Assembly: GCF_021730395.1 (NCBI RefSeq) | Contig: NW_026461837.1 | Location: 1-64,000 of the forward strand | Source of the DNA: Mercenaria mercenaria | Lineage: Eukaryota > Mollusca > Bivalvia > Venerida > Veneridae | Direction: 5' to 3' | Length of the DNA stretch: 64,000 bases | Shown here: piece by piece, positions 33,712 to 46,300 of the stretch | How positions within the stretch are numbered: the stretch's first letter is position 1 | Layout: each line of letters opens with the position of its first letter | Program-made: the position numbers and the translations under genes | Notes under the pieces: generated by a model | Databases searched by the model: none | The model's input: only the letters and a program-made list of their open reading frames with translations | Told to the model about the DNA's origin: nothing

Positions 33712-36700
33712 AAATCCGTAGGCATCTTTTAGTACGATATGGTATCATACCTTAAAACGTTCGTTATTCTTTCTTCTATTCAACCAGGGTGGATACCAGG
33801 CTCAAAAAATCCATTTTTATTTTTTGTGAGGCCCCAAAAGGGGACAATTAGTTTTTTCTCAATTTTAAGGGAAATCAAAGAAAATTTTCATTTTTATCAT
33901 TATTTGATGAAATGTGTATCTGTTTTAGATGAAATGTATTGTAATATGAATAAATATGTTCCTCACACTAATTCTTTTAGAATTTGAGGCCCATTACAGG
34001 GTTTTTGAAAAAAATATTTTGAAATTTTGATAGGTGTCGCATAATTTAGAAGTAAATTGTTTTTACTCTATTTGTGAAATCTCTACGATAGTAAGGTTGA
34101 GTATTTAAGGTTCAGGTGTGTAACAGGCATTCTAATACACAAAATAATAAAAAGGCAACAATGTGGGGCCATGTTATTGTAGAATAATTGATAAGCAAAT
34201 TTTAAAGTTTGTTGAAAAAAATGGTAAATTGCCCTCTTCTTTCATGTTGTAAACCATAAAATTTACCAGAATATTTTCTTCACAGCAATTTAATATCTGT
34301 TCTTAGGTAGTTATTTTACCCCCCCCCCCCACCCCCCCCCCCCACGCAAAAAATAATATTGAGGCTCCAAAGGGGTTTAAATTAGTCACATTTCGTGATA
34401 ATTTAGATTAATAAGTAGTTATTAATTAACAGAATCATTGCTGAAATATATTTAGTATATGACGATTTATGAATCACCATTTTATATGTATGGTGGTATT
34501 CACATCTCTTTAATAGGATGTAAGTGGAACTTTAACTAATATGCCATAGTATAAATATAGCTTAAAGACCAGATTATTCTTAAATATATGCCCTCTTGAT
34601 ATACTAGTAGCAAGCCTACAATTATATTCACTGGCAATGTCACCTATACATGTTTCTTTATTCATCTGATCTCTTGTAACATTGGAATATACCCCAAACA
34701 ACAATCAGATCACTTGATTCAGCTAGCCAGAGAGACAAATCAAAGACATTTTTCAACCAATTTGGTATCAGCGGAGCAGTTGTCAAGTATTTAGGTTTCC
34801 GCTGCTCAATCTGGAGGTCAGCATTTCATGTACCACATGACACCAGTACTGGTGTGTGTCCACTTCAGTAAATGTCACAATGACACTGCACAGCTGATAG
34901 TTACATTTTATTATTGTAAGTATTTCACTTTCAGAAAAGGATAACTGATGTGAACATGTAGCACCTATTTTCCCAACCAGCTACGTTTTTGGTAGGTGGT
35001 GTTTATGAAGTAGCCACAAAGGGGATAGAAAATTCTAATATTTTCAAAAATAATGTAATCTTCAGTATTTTGTGTAATTTTGTGCCTTGCAGATTGCAGA
35101 TATCGGCTCTTCTTTGTCCTCATATACTCGCCTCTATTCATGCTATAGGAACAAGAATGCCCAGGACCTGTGAAGTCTGTTTGTTTACAATTTTGATAAT
35201 AGATTAAGTATGTATATTTTGTTGTTCGTTATTAACGATAGTTATACTTGTAAGGATTCCTGAGAGTAAGCATTTTTATGTACAAATGACTGCATGAAAC
35301 GATTTTCCTGGCACCTTAGTGATGGACAGAGCTAGATTCCAACCTGAGGGCCCTCCATGTAGTTTCAGCTCAACATTTAAAAAATTGTTAATGGTCATTT
35401 TTTTCAGTTCTAGGCTTATTATGCTCTAGAAGCCTATTTTGCTCTGGTTAAAAGAACTGAGTACATATCTTAATAGTTGTTAGGCTTACTTTGTATCTAA
35501 ATTTACAGAAACATTTTGTATTGTACATACATTGCTATTACGTCTTTTATTTATACTGTTATGCAACTCTGAAAAGTTGGAAGGATTAGGAGAAAGGTTT
35601 ACTTCACTTTTTACTGGTTTAATTTCCAAGTTGTGTTTTTGCAACTGACAGTTCCAAATCTGTGCTCCACTTTGTTCCTTTGTGTGTCCGTTTCTTTCTC
35701 GTTGTCTATATATTTTACTTTGTTCATGTAAATTAAGTATAAAGTTAATCATGTACACATCCATACAATCACTGATACGGGGTTTTTGTTTGAGGGGGGA
35801 GGTTCTTTGTTCGAACGTAGTTTTTCTTAATGAATATTTGTCCATGCGATTTGTTTTTGTCTAGCCTTGTGCTTTGAAAATACTCTCAAAAAGTAATCAA
35901 AGCCTTAAAATTCTGATGGTTGCGGGTTTTTGGTAGATTTATTTTCTATTTAAATGCCAGTCTATGAATATACATGAATGCGAAACAAATACAAATTTAA
36001 TGTGCCTCATATCTGAGATGAACTCTGCCTGACCAAGCTTGTGATGTAACCATGGGCTGGAATACCTTATCAATGATAGATCTTATATAATCTAAATGGT
36101 CAGTGTCAGTGGATACAGGCTCAATAAGAACTGCTTGTTCATTGATGATTAATCCGCATTGTTCATGAATTGGACTATTTTGTATAACACATGAACATCC
36201 TTTGGATGTGATTCGGAATAAAATAAAGATGCTATGATTGTCAGAAATACACTTTAATTTTGGTAGCGGGATAAACCCGCAACCAAAAATGCAACATCCA
36301 TTCTTTAAGACAATCGAAGCATGACTTGTGTTACATGATCATATGGCGCCTGTGTTGTAATTCATTTCACTAGCACCTTAGAAACTCGTATTAATTACAT
36401 TTCGATATACAGAAATTCGATCATCAGTAAGGAATGACATACCAAATATCCGTAAAGGTCTTGATACTGTTAAATGATTAATAAATTGACTAAGAGTTTA
36501 AGTTTGACAAGCTCGAAGTTTTTACCTTGCAAGGCACTTTTGTGTGATGTAGACGCAATTACAAACATACGTGTAATGTCACACAAGGTTTTCTATATTG
36601 TAGTCGTATTATTACATCTGGTGACTCCACCATTTCAAAACAACTAAATGTTAATTGGTCTTATAGCAGACCACTGCTCCAACAAAATATTTTTGAAAAA

Positions 36701-38218
36701 TGCCTGTTCTGGCCGTGGATAAAGTCCGATAACAATTTTAATAACAATAGTTGCCCAAAAGCCTTGCGCTCGACCAATTCAACAACTTCTAAGTTTAACA
36801 AGGACCATGACTGGGCAAGACTTATAAAACCATATACCGGTATTGGTTACTTCCCGAGGTTTGATGACCGGAAGTACTATGTGAAAATTTAATCAAATGC
36901 AGGTAGTTTTTGAAATACACCTTGTTTTTTAGGGACATGCTAAACTTTTACCAAATATTCTAGGCTGAAAACGAATCATATTTTGTATTAAACTTAGTCA
37001 AGATTATTTTTATTTCAGACGACACAAAAGCCTTATGTAATGTTTTAATCCAACACATATATTGGTTGCTAAGATATGAACTTACATACAAAACTTATCC
37101 AAGCTGAGGATGTCAACAAAGGCGACACCAACACCAGAGTGAACAGGATAGCTCTCGCTATTCTTCAAATGCACTGGAATTTTGAAAAGTTTGGCAATTT
37201 ATATGTGTATATCAATGTACATCAAATATTTACACACAATTGTTTGCAAAAAAAAAAAATGAAATATTTGCCAGAAAATGATATTGCGTGTTTACTTTTT
37301 TGAGTGTATATATCGGTTCAGTATTCCATATTTGGGCAATTTGACTATATGTGTCTCAAAAGTTAGTACCAATCAACCGATATTTTACGCAATCTTATTG
37401 TAGTAACAATTAAATGAAAATAAGGAAATGAAATGCAGCGAAGTAACATGTATATGTAATATATTGGCTCTACAATTTCTTGAAATTCTCAGAGTTACTT
37501 ATTCTATATGTATCAAAGTTTTTTGCGAAAGTCTCTGTTTTAGTGTTCTCAGACCTCAATAGAAAGTGATGCTGCAATAAAAAAAATTACTTTACACAAT
37601 AAGTTTTAGTACAGTTAATGTTTTAAGACTGCGTGAGTATATCCACACACTTAACTGAATGTTACGTTGATGGCAAAAAATGATATGCAGCATGTCCGGT
37701 TAAACTTGTTCATTTTGAGTGTAACTCCTTTTGGGGCCTCTTGAATTATATATGAAATTTCAAAGAAAATGTAATGTGTCTTAGTTTTTTATATGCGCTG
37801 GATACTATAGAGGATAAACATTCATTTCTTAATTACATGTTAATACCAATGTACCGCAAATTTTAACATATTGGATACGTCACATCATCATGTAAATGCC
37901 GTCTGACGGAGAACTCCCAATTAAGGGCCTCTTAGTCTTTAATTTCACTTGAAAATTACATTTACACGTCAAATCATATTATATAATTGAATCTTTCCAC
38001 TCTATTATATATTTAAGTCAGATTTACCTTAACCTGTAATAATTTAAACAACATTTTACTATCATTTTTATTTCTTATCACGTGCACCCCTTTTGGGGTC
38101 TCACGAAAACTTGAATAGGGATATTTTAGCCTGGTATCCACCCTGGCTGAATTCCATATACCCCAACGAACATTTTGATGTATGATACCATATTGTACTA
38201 AAAAATGCCTACGGATTT
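33712..38218. mobile_element. 4.5-kb element bounded by long imperfect inverted repeats
   Basis: The left arm (33712-33846) runs AAATCCGTAGGCAT, TATGGTATCATAC, CCAGGGTGGATACCAGGCT, then GAGGCCCCAAAAGGGG. The right arm (38085-38218) carries the same words inverted, in order. Weaker pairing (TAGACAGTTGGC against GCCAACTGTCTA) extends 30-40 bp outside each arm. Further inverted GGCCCCAAAAGGGG-like motifs occur at 34363 and 37728. The interior has no recognisable protein; the 119-aa minus-strand frame at 35486-35845 is hydrophilic and unidentified. Family unknown. Confidence 0.6.
34319..34343. repeat. Poly(C) tract
   Basis: Two runs of twelve C separated by one A, in very AT-rich sequence inside the 33712-38218 element. 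Confidence 0.95.
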
Positions 38219-38250
38219 TTTTCTCGGGGCTTTTGCCAACTGTCTAAATG

Positions 38251-39419
38251 GTAACAAATTAGTGTATAGCATAGTTAAAAGACAAACTTGTACGCAATGT
38301 TCATTATTAGGTTTTTTGTTTATAATTTTGTATAAATTGTTTTGGAGTGTTTAAAAGTTCAATTATAATATTAATATAATGACTTCATTTAAAAGCAGGA
38401 CTTATGAAAACAAGAACATTAAAACTATACATACATTACTTGTCAAGACTGAATGTGGAAGAAACAGAAAAACAAAGTCATTACGTGCAATTATCTAACT
38501 ATAGGTAGTTTAGCAAAAAGGAGGTCTAAATTTGACCAGACAGTCTTTTAAATGTACATTACATAAATAATTTGAATTGTAAAGCGACATTAGAATTTTG
38601 CTGGAATTTCGTCACTAATGATCGTGGAAATAGCTGCACTGACTGCAATGTATAGGAAAAATAACTGGGTATCACTAAATCGTGTATATGGAATTTAGTA
38701 AATCAAATTCTATTACACGCAAAAGTGAAGTACTACTTAAGAGAAAATGAAACCAAACAACTGAATCCTTATGAAAATATGAAACAACTTATCAGTTTAA
38801 ATAGCATAAATTCGATACGCCTACTAATCTGACCTCTGGGTATTTCCAGTTTGGTTTTCACGTTCTAAAAAAAGCACCGAATATCAAAAGTTTTACGCAT
38901 AGTACATATTTCAAACTGTGTAGTTCTATTTAGTAAAGAAATCACAATTAGAAAAGATATATATGGATTATGAGTAAAATACTACTTAGAGAAAAAAGAG
39001 AAAAAGTCACACAACACAAGTACCAAATAGATCAGTTAAAAGAATTTTGATAATTGTTTACTTGTATACCTGGCGAGTGTAAACTTTGACCGCTGGTATT
39101 TCAGTTCGGCTTGGATGCGCGTACATTTATCCACAGCCAATCAATAATCATGATTCAGCGAGCGCTTAAACAACGTTTTAGACAAAAATACAGAACAATA
39201 TTCGACGTGTTTAACAATGAACAATACGAAATTACATTCTAGAAAAGTTTAAACAGTGAACAAATACGAAAGTATATTCTATATCTTACAAGTAAGATTA
39301 ATCAGTTTTAGTAAGATAAATGCTAGAATACATTTATTTGAGAAACAAAATACCATGAGTTGCACAGTAAAAATCTAGCAAACATATCTATATATGTGTT
39401 TAGCCTTTGTAATATCATG
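38251..39419. other. Intergenic DNA with a faint internal duplication
   Basis: 38745-38885 and 38965-39115 share GTACTACTTA(A)GAGAAAA and a TCTGGGTATTTCCAGTTTGG-like ending, suggesting an old tandem copy of about 220 bp. No gene is supported. Confidence 0.35.
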
Positions 39420-40294
39420 CATACGTCAATTTTGACCCCCGGGTCATAATTTGAACAACTTTAGTAGAGGTCCACTAGGCAATGCTACATGTCAAATATC
39501 TAAGCTCTAGGGCTTCTGGTTTTTGAGAAGAAGATTTTTTAAATATTTTCCTAGTATGTAAAATCAAGTGACCCCTGGGGCGGGGTCAATTCTGACCCCG
39601 GGGGCCATGATTTGAACAAATTTTGTAGAGGTCTACTAGGCAATGCTACATGTGAAATATCTAAGCTCTAGGCCTTTGGTTTATTTTTAGAAATTTTTTG
39701 AAGATTTTCCTATGTAAAATCAAGTGACCCCTGGGGCGGGGTCAATTTTGACCCCGGGGTCATGATTTGAACAATTTTAGTAGAGGTCCACTAGGCAATG
39801 CTACATGTCAAATATCTAAGCTCTAAGGCTTCTGGTTTTTGAGAAGAAGATTTTTTAAGATTTTCTTATGTAAAATCAAGTGACCCCTGGGGCGGGATCA
39901 ATTTTGACCCCGGGGTCATGATTTGAACAAATTTGGTAGAGGTCCACTAGGCAATGCTTCACACCAAATATCTAAGCTGTAGGACTTCTGGTTTTTGAGA
40001 AGAAGATTTTTAAAGTTTTTCCTTTCGGTTGCCATGGCAACCAGTGTTCTGCATGGAATTCAATTCTTTGAACAATTTTGAAAGAGGGCCATCCAAGGAA
40101 CACCCCTGTGAAGTTTCATCAAAATTGGCCTGTTGGTTTAGGAGGAGATGTTGTTTAAAGGAAAGTGTGGACGGACGACGGACGGACGTACAACGGACGG
40201 ACGGACGGACGGACAGACGGACGGACGGACGGACGCCGGACGGTGAGCGATCACAATACCTCACCCTGAGCACTTTGTGCTCAGGTGAGCTAAA
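39420..40294 (+). repeat. Tandem-cored dispersed repeat, 4 units of about 156-160 bp, hairpin 3' end
   Basis: Units start near 39428, 39588, 39744 and 39900, with TTTTGACCCCGGGGTCATGA, GGTCCACTAGGCAATGCT and TCTGGTTTTTGAGAAGAAGA. They are followed by a GGACGGACGGAC run, GGTGAGCGATCACAAT and a perfect stem-loop (CCTGAGCAC, then GTGCTCAGG) with GTGAGCTAAAA. Open frames on either strand here are repeat artefacts. The same terminal module ends two elements whose core unit is different. Confidence 0.8.
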
Positions 40295-40883
40295 AACCTG
40301 CCCAGTTTGTACATTTACGAATAAAATATTAGGTAAAATGTTAAGACTAGATAAAAAAGAAATACTTAAGTACAAAGTTGTTTCGATGTGTAGAGGGCAA
40401 CTGGTGTTTGACAGACAATTCATTCTATAGAGTAAACTGCTCTATGCATGCTCTTGGTTCTCCTAGAAAAGCGTTACAAATTAAACAAGTTTATCGTCTG
40501 AAGCTTTTCTGTGTTAGTTATTCCCAGCACTGGAGAATTATGTTTTCTAGTGCGATGAAGAGTTTTAGGACTCTTTATTCTCACTCTGTCAAGTATAAGG
40601 CAATAAAACAGATAACCGTATATTTGTTTTTTTAGGTTACGTATACGTATTGGTATTTTTATTTTCTGGGAGAAAATCTATTGAATCCTTCAGATTTGGA
40701 CAGAAAGTAGCCATAGCAATACAGAAATGAAGTAAGTGTAATACTGAAATGTTACACACATTTTCCTGTTTTTATCATTTAATTTACCAGTCACGATGAG
40801 ATAGGTACGTTGCTTTTGCGTGAGGCAACTTTAATTTTATTTCTGTCTGATAAATAGGTTTACGGTTTACAACATACGCGGGT

Positions 40884-41233
40884 ACGGTGCCCCTAAAGTG
40901 ACATGTTATACACATTTTTTCCAATTAGGTAATGTGAGACTTTTTTTTATTTCGTTTAAACAAAATCATTTCGTTTAAACGAAATCATTTCGTTTAAACG
41001 AAATAACTTATTTCGTTTAAACGAAATGATTTCGTTTAAACAAAATAACTTATTTCGTTTAAACGAAATGATTATTTCGTTTAAACGAAATGATTTCGTT
41101 TAAACGAAATAACTTATTTCGTTTAAACGATATGATTTCGTTTAAACGAAATGATTTTATAAACGAAATAAAAAAAGTCTCACATTACCTAATTGGAAAA
41201 AAAGTGTGTAACATGTCACTTTAGGGGCACCGT
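40884..41233. mobile_element. MITE with long inverted termini and an array of 18-bp palindromes
   Basis: Termini of about 70 bp are inverted copies: ACGGTGCCCCTAAAGTGACA at the left and TGTCACTTTAGGGGCACCGT at the right, followed inward by AATTAGGTAATGTGAGAC. Flanks ACGCGGGT and ACGCGGGC match at 7 of 8 positions, a likely target duplication (8 bp would fit hAT). Copy A has no insertion here (about 14135). The interior 40948-41165 holds ten copies of the palindrome ATTTCGTTTAAACGAAAT, each with at most two changes, and a degenerate eleventh. No coding capacity. Confidence 0.8.
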
Positions 41234-43287
41234 ACGCGGGCAGATGTTGTCCCTAATATAATTTACAATCTCTCACTGTCAACGCCACTATTTTCCTAAA
41301 GACACATTTTATACAAATAATTTAATAATGGTCTAAGGCTTGATCCATGGTACTTATTGAATATAAAAATTCTAAAGGGCAGTGATTCAAATTCCAGTGG
41401 TATCGACATTAGTTATTATTATTAATATTATTTATCATTATTATCATCATCAGTATTATTACTCCAATAAAAAGAGAAGCATTCAATCAAGGCCACCATA
41501 AATAAATCGTGGGTGAAACTGAAAATCATGGTCATTCTTTTTTTTGTACAAATACTCGGTACTTCTTGTAAAAAAAATGTTTATTATAGGCACATCTCTT
41601 TAATACTTTAAGGGATATAACATTGAAACTTCGTAAACTTGTTCAGTATGTATCCATTGCAAATAAGTTCTTGATCAAGTAAGAATAAACAAATTATGCC
41701 AGATGTAAGCAAAATTAAGTCTTAATTTCGACAACAACTTTTAAAATCATATAACTGGATCAGTAAGTAAGTTGAAATCATTCAATTACATCTTTGTATC
41801 GTCTGTTTTAAAAACGTTTCATGTTTAAATTTTTGTAGGCGTCGTTTAATCAAAACAAAGCATACATATTCAAAAAGCGTCAAAGTTGAATTAGAAGTTG
41901 AATTAGAATGAATGAATGGCTTCGACATTTTTTTGAAAAAATAACAAAAAACGGCTAGAAACAAAACCGACTTATTTATTTGAAATTCAGTATGGTGCGA
42001 AGAGGGTTGTTAAAAGACGATTTTACAGATATCTATTTACCGGCGTGAAGTTAGCGACAGAGCAGGAACAGAAGTGCTCTTACTGTTATGAAATTATAGC
42101 ATTAACAACACTTATTCCCCGTATGGAACTCCGGCATTCTTCGGTTATTATGGCAAAGCAATTTCTGTTATGGACGATAGTTGCTGAAATAGCATACAAG
42201 AGTACGTAATCACACTGAAATTGCCGATTTTCATAACGTGTCTGCTACCTTAATATAGTAAAACAATGTTTGCTTTCTATATAATTATTTATAATTACCA
42301 TCGCTCACTCGTATAAGCGGATGTTATTCATATTGTTAGTCCATCCAAAATGGATCTATTTTTTACAACGAAACCCGGGTAGGCTTTCAGCTGTCGAAAA
42401 AAATAGAACATGATAAAACCCCGATCAATTTGACCATTTAAGACTTATATTTTATATTTTAGCCCATCAAGTTTAAAGTCTTTGCAAATGGGTGCTATTG
42501 TAAATACTTAGATATAACTTTCATGGATATAAAAGCATGTCAGAGATAGGCAATTACCGTCTTAATTAAAGATATTTAGTAAATTAGTAGATTGTATGTA
42601 TTATGTGGGGTTTTTTTTTGTGCCTTCAATTCAATCAAAGAATAAAAAATAGTTTCTGTTTCTTAGAATGTCTCGAAGAAGCTAAAATGGATCTAACTCG
42701 GAATTGCAATAAAGAAGAAAATGCAGTTCAAAGAATATTCACCCATTGCAATAGCTTCTCCTGAGCTACTTACATCGTGACATAAACACTCCGCAAGGAA
42801 CCAAAGTTTTCATGCCTCATCTATGTTTTTGATAGAGCTAAGCCTCAAACGCACAAGCTCGTCGTAGCCCGACGTTTTACTTCTGGACAACACACCCTGT
42901 CCTTTGCTTTTCCGCTCTCATTTAGTTTATGTACTCGAGTAACGACACCAGTATTTAGTAAAGATATCTGCCACAAAGTATGCTGCATTAACAAGGAATA
43001 GATTCTTTAGGCGTTAGTGAAATTCGTTTTTATTACGGATCTCGGAGGCCCTCGAAAAGCGCTTGTTAAATCGATATCTTTGGTAAAATATGTGATGGAG
43101 TAACTGTTCGTTCTGCAGCAGATCCAGTTAAAGCAATGGCGTTTAACTGTTAACTAAATACTAAGGTTCATAAAAGGAGAGATTACATGTTTTATGCATA
43201 AAAAGAGTATTGACGAGATTTGTATTCAAATATTTGATTTCTATACACTGATGAAACTCTCATTATGAAAATAAATGTAGAGTTTTT

Positions 43288-43297
43288 GGAACACCCC
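43288..43297 (-). promoter_or_regulatory. kappaB-like motif upstream of the C1q gene
   Basis: GGAACACCCC, identical to 15962-15971, lies 75 bp before the ATG at 43372 in the shared proximal promoter block. Binding is inferred from the motif only. Confidence 0.4.
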
Positions 43298-43371
43298 ATA
43301 TTTTTGGTTGGCATAAGTATACTATTATAACTGAACGTAGGCATTCAATTCATAGGTATAACAGATTAAAG

Positions 43372-46300
43372 ATGTTTGCACATATAGTTTTGCTAGTGAC
43401 TGTGTGCGCTTTTGTGAGCTCGAGGGAACCGGAATGTTCAAGATTTCACTATGAAGAGAAAACGCTTGAAAAGATGATTAAAACTGAAATATATGTGGAC
43501 AAAATAAAATCGGAGACTGAAAACATGCAGCAAAGAATGTCCGAGAAACTTGATGGAATCCAAAAAGCATGGAAGAAAACGGAGCGTGAATTAAAAGATG
43601 CGATAGAAGACAATAAGAAAGCGGTTGAGGAAATCAAAGATGAAATAGATGGTTTGTATAATTTTATCATAGAATTACACCTTGCTTTTCAGTGGTTTAG
43701 TGCAATATAATTGTGAGTTTTACCCTCGCCATCTCCACATCTCGTGGTGTCGGTCACACAAAGAAATGATTTCTAACGATCTATAGTAACGGATTTGGGA
43801 GCCAAAGGACACGGATTTCTGGACGACATTTGTGTTGTTTGCCGCCGTTGAAAACGAAAGCAGGTTAACATTTCACAAATCTGATGTCACGGATTTCTGT
43901 TTATAGTGTGACAGATTCATGACGACTATGCTTGATGTAGTAGAGCTAGTATTGGTTATTTAGGCATTTATTTTCAACGATACATGAAACAAACATTTTA
44001 TATGTCTATAAATGAGTGTATTTCGGTAACCTACAGGTCGTCCTCGTTTTTTAGTTAGAGTTGGTAAGAAGTTTTCAACAAATGTCCATGAATCAGATCA
44101 ACTTTGTATGACTTATACACAAAACGTTTCTCTCTTCCTGATTAAAACGTATATATTTGGCTGATTTTATGTCTAAAACAATTGGCTATCTAATTGTATT
44201 TAATCTGCTTCAAACTTTCCTTCCAAAACAAGTTTAAAATATGATATAATTTGAGTCCATCACTGTGTAAACTATGTTCTTTTTAAACAAAATGTATAGT
44301 AACCTCCGGTAACAACGCTTTCAATTTATATACTATGGTGCATAGCTTATCTTGTTTCATAATTAAATTTCCACTTCCCTGAGGTTACTCGTCAAAACAC
44401 ACAACCGGACATTTACTAACATTTAGTAATGACGTGTTCTTTAATCTTTGGCTATGCTGTCTGTCTGTCTGAACGCTTCTTTAGCGTTGAAAGTACGAGT
44501 TGTTTCAGTGCTAAAAGCATTTCCAAAATGTGGCAAGAGTCTGCTTAATATCTTTTGGGTTTTTCTTTTTTGTGCCAGTCATTTTCATTTGCATCGTGTG
44601 ACCCTGTATCTGTTTAATTTCTTTAACAAAGTATACTTTACAAATTACCACTTTGATTTATATATTTTTTTCGTCGATACGTTACTGACGGTCTTCTGTT
44701 GCAACGCTATAGACGCAATATTTGTTCCACTAATTTTGGAATGTGACAAATGCCTATACATTGGTCAAATATTTTGTAAAACATTATACATTGTATTGGA
44801 ATTTTTCTTTTTCGTCAGATGTTAATACAGTAAAAAATGTATTTACGGTGTTAGCTTTAAATTAGTTTTTTGACAATATATGTACCAATATAATGCATTT
44901 TCATTCCTGCATTTTCATTTTAAGTTTTGAAGATGTTCACTTTAAACTTTAAAAAATCCTACTGTCATTGAGATTAAGGTCCAGTTTTATACGGGGTTAA
45001 CCCAAAATTGTATAAAACGTTGGTTTCTGTCTTATATCTTACCGCGTCTGGTGCATTCACAAATTACCAAATGGCAATACATGTATCTTCATAAGATCGT
45101 ATATTCCTAAATGTGTACATAAATGACAATACAAGTATCTGCATAATTCGTGTATTCCTAAATATGTACATAAACGACAATACTTTCATCTGCAAAAGGC
45201 CCTGTATTCCTAAATACATAAATGTACATTAATTCCAGTACTTGTATCTGCAAAAAGCCGTGTATTCCTAAATGTGTACCTATGTCGTCACAAACATGTT
45301 ACATTAAAATAAATGACATCTGGATATTTGCTACATTTTTGCACAGAGTACCGTGTCTTTTAAAATGTTGGAAAATGCTACATAAACTCGGCTGATGAGA
45401 AGAATTATTTCCTCGCCTTTCAGACACTACATTCAAAAAATGATGAATGCAATTTTATCAAAATTGCAAGCTTTTTCTTGTAGGAATCAAAATAACTGTT
45501 TTCAAATCCGTTACCTTCGTATAAAATCCGTGACACTTTGCCAAAAAATCTTGTTACATTTTATGTTGACATTTTGCTCAAAAATCCGTTACATTGTGTC
45601 CTGGAATCCGTACCACCCTGCTCACAAATCCTTTACATTTTGTCCTGGAATCCGTACCACCTTGTTCACAAATCCGTTACATTTTGTCCTGGAATCCGTA
45701 CCACCTTGCTCACAAATCCGTTACATTTTGTCCTGGAATCCGTACCACCTTGTTCACAAATCCGTTACATTTTGTCCTGGAATCCGTACCACCTTGCTCA
45801 CAAATCCGTTACATTTTGTCCTGGAATCCGTACCACCCTGCTCACAAATCCTTTACATTTTGTCCTGGAATCCGTACCACCCTGCTCACGAATCCTTTAC
45901 ATTTTGTCCTGGAATCCGTACCACCTTGTTCACAAATCCGTTACATTTTGTCCTGGAATCCGTACCACCTTGCTCACAAATCCGTTACATTTTGTCCTGG
46001 AATCCGTACCACCTTGTTCACAAATCCTTTACATTTTGTCCTGGAATCCGTACCACCTTGCTCACAAATCCTTTACATTTTGTCCTGGAATCCGTACCAC
46101 CCTGCTCACAAATCCTTTACATTTTGTCCTGGAATCCGTACCACCTTGCTCACGAATCCGTTACATTTTGTCCTGGAATCCGTACCACCTTGCTCACAAA
46201 TCCGTTACATTTTGTCCTGGAATCCGTACCACCTTGCTCACAAGTCCGTTACTGTTGATCGTCAGAAATCATCTCGTCTGACCGATATCCCGAAGTGTGA

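Larger units (their letters stand above)
40515..43651 (+). repeat. Segmental duplication, copy B
   Basis: Collinear with 13325-16320 (copy A) up to and including C1q exon 1. Copy B lacks the tandem doubling and carries its own insertion at 40884-41233. Identity is patchy by eye, so the duplication is not recent. Confidence 0.8.

Noticed and set aside
35486-35845. Minus-strand frame of 119 aa inside the 33712-38218 element
   Set aside because: Hydrophilic and stop-free but unrecognised, with no second exon or start context that I can support.
40029-40430. Overlapping open frames on both strands with Arg/Asp-rich repeats
   Set aside because: They read through the GGACGGAC run of a dispersed repeat.
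40948-41165. CRISPR-like array of repeated palindromes
   Set aside because: Spacers are 1-7 bp and not unique, the host is a eukaryote, and the array sits inside a MITE.
44448-44825. Open frame of 125 aa, hydrophobic and Cys-rich
   Set aside because: Phe/Leu/Cys richness follows from T-rich DNA in the C1q intron; no family motif.
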